Shown here: positions 59,899 to 64,000 of the stretch, one piece after another
Numbering within the stretch: the first letter of the stretch is position 1
Layout of the letters: every line of letters begins with the position of its first letter
NCBI GenBank assembly: GCA_044356305.1
Contig: JBIKWM010000002.1
Location: 62,001-126,000, forward strand
Length of the DNA stretch: 64,000 bases
Origin: JBIKWM01 sp044356305
GTDB taxonomy: Bacteria > Bacteroidota > Bacteroidia > UBA10329
Direction: 5' to 3'
Made by a program: the position numbers and the translations under genes
The notes under the pieces: model-generated
Told to the model about the DNA's origin: nothing
What the model saw: the letters and a program-made list of their open reading frames with translations, nothing else
Databases searched by the model: none

Positions 59899-60351
59899 AT
59901 GCAGATCATACTCAAGAAAGATGTAGAGAACCTGGGTTACAAGGATGACCTGGTGAGCGTGCGCGATGGCTATGCCCGCAACTTCCTGATTCCGCGCGGC
60001 CTGTGCGTCACCGCCACCGACAGCGCCCTGAAGGTGCGTGCCGAGAACATCAAGCAGAAAGAGCACCGCGAGGCCAAGCTGCGCGATGAGGCCAAGGCAT
60101 TTGCTGAGAAGCTCCGCAAAATGGGCATTCAGGTGGGTGCCAAAGCGGGTGAGGGCGGCAAGATCTTCGGTTCGGTGAACAACATTCAGGTAGCTGACGC
60201 CATCAAGGCCAAGCTTGGAGTGGAGGTTGACCGCAAAAAGATCAACCTGCACGATGCCGACAAGATCAAGCACGTGGGTAAGTACACGGCCACCATCAAG
60301 CTGTTCAAGGACATCACCGAGACCTTTGAGTTTGAAGTGGTAGAGGAGTGA
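59899..60351 (+). CDS. rplI: 50S ribosomal protein L9
   Basis: 150 residues. MQIILKKDVENLGYKDDLVSVRDGYARNFLIPRGLC is the N-terminal RNA-binding domain, joined by a long helix (about 45-75) to the C-terminal domain GKIFGSVNNIQVADAI..LGVEVDRKKINL. Last gene of the rpsF operon. Confidence 0.97.
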   Translation: MQIILKKDVENLGYKDDLVSVRDGYARNFLIPRGLCVTATDSALKVRAENIKQKEHREAKLRDEAKAFAEKLRKMGIQVGAKAGEGGKIFGSVNNIQVADAIKAKLGVEVDRKKINLHDADKIKHVGKYTATIKLFKDITETFEFEVVEE

Positions 60352-60369
60352 TCCGAACCGAGGACTTAT

Positions 60370-60412
60370 CGGGGCCGGGTACCGCTGATGCGGCATCCGG
60401 CCCCGGTGTTTT
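60370..60412 (+). terminator. Rho-independent terminator of the rpsF-rpsR-rplI operon
   Basis: The long stem CGGGGCCGG ... CCGGCCCCG encloses ACCGC-TGAT-GCGGCAT and is followed by TGTTTTAA. It begins 19 bases after the rplI stop. Confidence 0.88.
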
Positions 60413-60465
60413 AATACCCTGTTAACGGTGCGGTCCATTGATCGCTGACAGCGTCCCGTTCCGTC

Positions 60466-60473
60466 TATTTTTG
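60466..60473 (+). promoter_or_regulatory. -7 promoter element of the BT_3928-like gene
   Basis: TATTTTTG, 6 bases before the ATG at 60480. Confidence 0.65.
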
Positions 60474-60479
60474 CTGATC

Positions 60480-61775
60480 ATGGAAAAAGCGATACGACTC
60501 ATCACCGACATGGCCCGCTATGCGGTAGGGGTGCTGTTCATCTTCTCCGGCATCATAAAGGCCAACGACCCCCTGGGCTTCAGTTACAAACTGGAGGAGT
60601 ATTTTGAGGAGATACCCAAGATCAGCGGCCACCTCAGCTTCATGGAGCCTATGTTCCATTTCCTGCACGAGTGGGCGCTGCCGCAGGCCATTGTGATCGT
60701 GATCCTGGAAGTGATCCTGGGTATTGCCATCATAGTGCGTTACAGGGCGCAGTTCACCTCGGTGCTGCTGCTGCTGCTCATCGTGTTCTTCACGTTCCTC
60801 ACGTTCGCGAGCTGGCACTGGGAGATAGTGCGCTCGTGCGGCTGTTTCGGTGATGCCATCCCGCTCACCCCGTTCGAGAGTTTCATCAAGGATGTGATCC
60901 TGCTGGTGCTCATCAGCATCATATTCTGGCAGAGAAATAAGATAGCGGTATCAGAGACCAACGTGAACGACTATGTGCTCATCGGCCTCGGGCTGGCAGT
61001 GCTGTTGTGGCTGTGCAGCAAGCTGGATTGGATGTTCCCTTTCAATTTCACGGCCGTGGCGATGGGCATATTCCTCGTAATCCGTCTGTTTGACCATATC
61101 AAGGCCCCTGCCCTGAGCACCACCCTGGCCACGGTGGGCATGGCATTTTTTACCTTTTACACCTATACCTACCTGCCTGCCAAGGACTTCCGCGCATATG
61201 CCCCAGGCAAGAGCATAACAGAGCAGATGAAGGGCATACCCGATAAGCTGAAATACTTCTACCGCCTGAAGGATAAGAAAACGGGCGAGGTGAAGGAGTT
61301 TGAGAAGTTCCCCGAGAATTACTCAGAGACCTTTGACTACGTGGATGCGCGCACCGAGGTGATTGAAAAAGGTGTGGAACCGAAGATCATGGATTTCGCC
61401 ATCATGCACCGCGAGGGGTATGAGGTGACAGATGAGGTGCTGGAGGACGAAGGATACAGTTTCCTGCTGATCAGCTACAACCTGAACCATGCCTACGAAG
61501 GGGTGATGCCGCGGGTGAATGAGCTGGCCACAGCGCTGCAGGCCGATGGGCACCGGTTCATCGGCCTGACGGCCTCCTCTGTTGAACTGTCGGATGCATT
61601 CTCGAAACGCAACACCTGCACCTTCGAGTATTTCTATGCCGATGAGGTGACGCTGAAGACCATCATCCGCTCGAATCCAGGACTGGTGCTGCTGAAAGCC
61701 GGCACGGTGGTGCAGCAATGGAGCCACAGCGACCTGCCCGACATGGCCACACTGAAGGCCGAGTACCTCAAGTAA
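60480..61775 (+). CDS. BT_3928-type DoxX-like membrane protein
   Basis: 431 residues from the ATG at 60480 (MEKAIRLITDMARYAVGVLFIFSGIIKANDPLGFSYKLEEYF). Membrane segments are at about 12-30, 60-80, 90-105, 130-150, 160-180, 190-205 and 215-235, with the redox-like SCGCFGD at about 120-126. The C-terminal 190 residues form a soluble thioredoxin-like or substrate domain (PEVIEKGVEPKIMDF-type start, LKTIIRSNPGLVLLKAGTVVQQWSH end). The gene order with an ABC permease, tpiA and prmA is conserved in Bacteroidota. Function unproven. Confidence 0.85.
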   Translation: MEKAIRLITDMARYAVGVLFIFSGIIKANDPLGFSYKLEEYFEEIPKISGHLSFMEPMFHFLHEWALPQAIVIVILEVILGIAIIVRYRAQFTSVLLLLLIVFFTFLTFASWHWEIVRSCGCFGDAIPLTPFESFIKDVILLVLISIIFWQRNKIAVSETNVNDYVLIGLGLAVLLWLCSKLDWMFPFNFTAVAMGIFLVIRLFDHIKAPALSTTLATVGMAFFTFYTYTYLPAKDFRAYAPGKSITEQMKGIPDKLKYFYRLKDKKTGEVKEFEKFPENYSETFDYVDARTEVIEKGVEPKIMDFAIMHREGYEVTDEVLEDEGYSFLLISYNLNHAYEGVMPRVNELATALQADGHRFIGLTASSVELSDAFSKRNTCTFEYFYADEVTLKTIIRSNPGLVLLKAGTVVQQWSHSDLPDMATLKAEYLK

Positions 61776-61778
61776 GCC

Positions 61779-62852
61779 TTGATCCGCTACGTAGCAGGCC
61801 GGTCAATGCAGGGAATGGCGGTGCTGCTGGGCATCGTCACACTGGTGTTCGTGCTTTTCGCCCTGTTGCCTGGCGACCCTGTTCAGCTGATGCTGGGCCA
61901 GCGCACCGACCCTGCAACGGTGGCCCGAGTGCGTAAGGACCTGGGGCTGGGCCTGCCTCTGGGCACCCGCTTCGCAGTGTATGTAAACGACCTTGCGCCC
62001 CTTGCCGTTCACAACATCAACCAAAAGGATTCTCCCTTTTTTCTTGATGACAGATACGGCCCCTCTGTCACCCTGCTAACCCTCGGAGACTTTGGCGCTG
62101 TGCTTCGCTGGCCGTACCTGCGCAGGAGCTACCAGTACCAGCGCCCGGTGGCCGACATGTTGCTCGAGGCCCTGCCGGGCACCGGTGTTCTGGCTGTGCT
62201 TTCAATGTTCTTCGCCACAGTTCTCGGCATCTCCTTCGGGGTAGTGGGAGCACTTTACCGCGGCCGCTGGCCCGACCGCACGCTCATGGTGCTGTCCATA
62301 TTCGGCATGAGTCTGCCCTCATTCGTAGCGGCCATACTGGCGGTGTGGGTGCTGGCGTATCTGTTAGGTCACATCACGGGCCTGCCGGTGACTGGCAGCC
62401 TGATCGTGGTCGATGAGTTTGATGGCCCGTGCATAGCCTGGGCCAACCTGGTGCTGCCCACCTTCACCATTGCTGTGCGGCCGCTGGCGGTCATAATGCA
62501 GCTGATGCGAAACAGCATGCTCGAGGTGATGGCCATGGACTACGTGCGAACCGCCACGGCCAAGGGCCTTTCGGCCCCGGTGGTGGTGCTGCGGCATGCG
62601 CTGCGTAACGCGCTGGGCCCGGTGATCACGGCCGTATCGGGCTGGCTGGCCTCTTTGCTCGCGGGTGCCGTTTTCGTTGAGATCGTGTTCGGATGGAAGG
62701 GCCTCGGACTGGTGATGCTCAATGCCCTTAACACCTACGACCTGCCCGTGGTGATGGGGTGCATCATCCTTGTATCGGCCCTCTTTGTGCTTATCAACCT
62801 GATGGTAGATGTGCTCTACGGTATCTTCGACCCCCGTGTGAGCCTGAAGTGA
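61779..62852 (+). CDS. Dipeptide/oligopeptide-type ABC transporter permease (DppB-like)
   Basis: 357 residues from a TTG at 61779 (TTG ATC CGC TAC), chosen because MIRYVAGRSMQGMAVLLGIVTLVFVLFALLPGDPVQLMLGQRTDP is the normal DppB start; the next ATG (61806) would cut into it. BPD_transp_1 segments include GVLAVLSMFFATVLGISFGVVGAL, RNSMLEVMAMDYVRTATAKGLS (the EAA loop) and GAVFVEIVFGWKGLGLVMLNAL. No ATPase or DppC partner is adjacent. A shortened binding protein is at 46036-47067. Confidence 0.88.
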   Translation: MIRYVAGRSMQGMAVLLGIVTLVFVLFALLPGDPVQLMLGQRTDPATVARVRKDLGLGLPLGTRFAVYVNDLAPLAVHNINQKDSPFFLDDRYGPSVTLLTLGDFGAVLRWPYLRRSYQYQRPVADMLLEALPGTGVLAVLSMFFATVLGISFGVVGALYRGRWPDRTLMVLSIFGMSLPSFVAAILAVWVLAYLLGHITGLPVTGSLIVVDEFDGPCIAWANLVLPTFTIAVRPLAVIMQLMRNSMLEVMAMDYVRTATAKGLSAPVVVLRHALRNALGPVITAVSGWLASLLAGAVFVEIVFGWKGLGLVMLNALNTYDLPVVMGCIILVSALFVLINLMVDVLYGIFDPRVSLK

Positions 62853-62860
62853 AAGAGATT

Positions 62861-63613
62861 ATGAGAAAAAACATAGTGGCCGGCAATTGGAAGATGAACA
62901 CCGACCGGCAATCGGGCGCTGTGCTGATCGTTGACCTGCTGAATGAATTGCCTGATGAGCTACGGGCCGAGGTGATCATAGCCCCACCCTTTCCGCTGCT
63001 CGGCTCAGCGGCAGACCTGTTGATCCGCGATGGCCGCATACAACTGGCCGCCCAGAATTGCCATCACGAACCATCGGGGGCATATACCGGTGAGGTGGCC
63101 GCCACCATGTTGGCCTCGTACGGAGTGAGCCATGTGATATTGGGCCACAGCGAGAGACGGCAGTTCTTTCATGAAGACGATGGCCTGATAAGGCGCAAGA
63201 TGGATGAGGTGATGCACTGCGGCATGCACGCCATATGGTGCTGTGGCGAAGTGTTGGCCGAGCGCGAGGCAGGACGCCACATGGCCGTGGTGGAGCGTCA
63301 GCTAACGGTTGCGTTCAATGGCTTCAGCCCAAAGAACATAAGCCGCCTGATTGTTGCCTACGAACCTGTCTGGGCCATCGGCACAGGGCGCACTGCCTCT
63401 CCGGCCGAGGCACAGGAGATGCACGCCTTTATCCGCGCATGGCTAACATCAAATCTGGGCTCAGACGCGGCCCAAGTGTCCATACTCTACGGAGGCAGCG
63501 TGAAGGCATCGAACGCCCGCGAACTCTTTGCCCAACCCGACATAGACGGGGGCCTGATCGGGGGCGCATCGCTCAAGGCCGATGAGTTTCTGGCCATCTG
63601 CTCATCCTTCTGA
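62861..63613 (+). CDS. tpiA: Triosephosphate isomerase
   Basis: 250 residues from the ATG at 62861 (MRKNIVAGNWKMN), with AGAGA-like bases (GAAAGAGATT) before it. Catalytic residues Lys11 (NWKMN), His96 (LGHSERR) and Glu168 (AYEPVWAIGTG) are in place, and the phosphate loops GGSVKASNA and GGLIGGASL are present. Full length. It lies 8 bases after the ABC permease. Confidence 0.97.
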   Translation: MRKNIVAGNWKMNTDRQSGAVLIVDLLNELPDELRAEVIIAPPFPLLGSAADLLIRDGRIQLAAQNCHHEPSGAYTGEVAATMLASYGVSHVILGHSERRQFFHEDDGLIRRKMDEVMHCGMHAIWCCGEVLAEREAGRHMAVVERQLTVAFNGFSPKNISRLIVAYEPVWAIGTGRTASPAEAQEMHAFIRAWLTSNLGSDAAQVSILYGGSVKASNARELFAQPDIDGGLIGGASLKADEFLAICSSF

Positions 63614-63626
63614 CCCCCGATCTGGC

Positions 63627-64000
63627 ATGGCGCACGTGGTAGTCCATATTGATGTGACCCCGCCCGATCTGGGCCGCGATATCCTGGTTGCCCAACTGAC
63701 CGAGCTGGGCTATGAGGGATTCCTAGAGACTGAGACAGGCATTGATGCCTATGTCCCTCAGGCGGACTACGATGCGGCTGCACTGCAAGCGCTGTTCGAA
63801 ATGCTGCGCGAGCACGGCATCGGCACCGGCCACACCACCTCGGTGCAGGAGGACAGGAACTGGAATGAGGAATGGGAGAAGAACTTTGACCCGGTGGAGG
63901 TAGATGACCTGTGCCGCATCCGCGCCCCGTTCCATGCCCTCAGGGACGGGTTCCGGCAAGAGGTGGTGATCATGCCCAAGATGTCGTTCGGCACGGGGCA
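63627..64000 (+). CDS. prmA: Ribosomal protein L11 methyltransferase, 5' part (cut by window edge)
   Basis: The ATG at 63627 opens MAHVVVHIDVTPPDLGRDILVAQLTELGYEGF, and about 124 residues are visible. DRNWNEEWEKNFDPVEVDDLCRIRAPFH and VVIMPKMSFGTG(H) match the linker and first SAM-binding region of PrmA. It methylates L11. It follows tpiA by 13 bases. Confidence 0.93.
   Translation, partial: MAHVVVHIDVTPPDLGRDILVAQLTELGYEGFLETETGIDAYVPQADYDAAALQALFEMLREHGIGTGHTTSVQEDRNWNEEWEKNFDPVEVDDLCRIRAPFHALRDGFRQEVVIMPKMSFGTG

Overview
This window is a GC-rich stretch of chromosome from a member of the Bacteroidota, most likely a Flavobacteriales-type organism. Three things point there: two secreted proteins with C-terminal type IX secretion (T9SS) sorting domains; many genes preceded by the Bacteroidota -7 promoter element TAnnTTTG (or TAnnTTCG) only a few bases before the start codon; and family content such as GH3-like proteins, DUF5916 barrels, DUF2520, BT_3928-type DoxX proteins, S46 peptidases and WG-repeat proteins. 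No tRNA, rRNA, CRISPR array or prophage was seen. Most of the window is ordinary chromosome carried as short operons.

Layout. 0-5.6 kb: a partial esterase, kynurenine 3-monooxygenase, a fatty-acid desaturase, a secreted Tudor-like protein and a GH3 family protein. 5.6-7.4 kb: an accessory island with an AT-rich membrane-protein gene, a REP-associated tyrosine transposase (RAYT) between two inverted hairpin repeats, and the orphan 3' end of a lost gene with its terminator. 7.5-13.7 kb: an S46 peptidase (DPP11-like) overlapping a WG-repeat protein, an alpha/beta hydrolase, a small secreted protein and a DUF2520 protein. 13.7-18.9 kb: a TetR-controlled export operon (TetR, LolA-like protein, two FtsX permeases, ATPase), interrupted by a four-helix-bundle gene bounded by an inverted repeat. 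19-26 kb: two T9SS substrates, a DUF5916 outer-membrane protein and purB. 26-35 kb: yicC and rnhA (divergent), a LuxR-type regulator, a Baeyer-Villiger-type monooxygenase, serS and TPR/lipoprotein genes.

35-41 kb: nadBA, then exbB-exbD-tonB-like-folC. 41.4-45.8 kb: an unknown protein preceded by a roughly 330-base AT-rich island containing a perfect palindrome, then dut, a flippase and a duplicated barrel-like protein. 46-56 kb: a truncated peptide-binding protein, VWA and CvpA proteins, an ALDH7-type dehydrogenase, nitroreductase, bacilliredoxin, DoxX, an acyltransferase and a glycosyltransferase with overlapping divergent promoters. 56-64 kb: purD, a PhoD-like phosphatase, rpsF-rpsR-rplI, then a BT_3928-like protein, a dipeptide-type ABC permease, tpiA and a partial prmA.

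The least ordinary parts are: the four-helix-bundle cassette sitting exactly between a stop and a start codon; short repeat words that also make up the signal-peptide coding region of the LolA-like gene; the RAYT with hairpins that keep pairing while changing sequence; and the AT-rich palindromic island at 42.2-42.5 kb.
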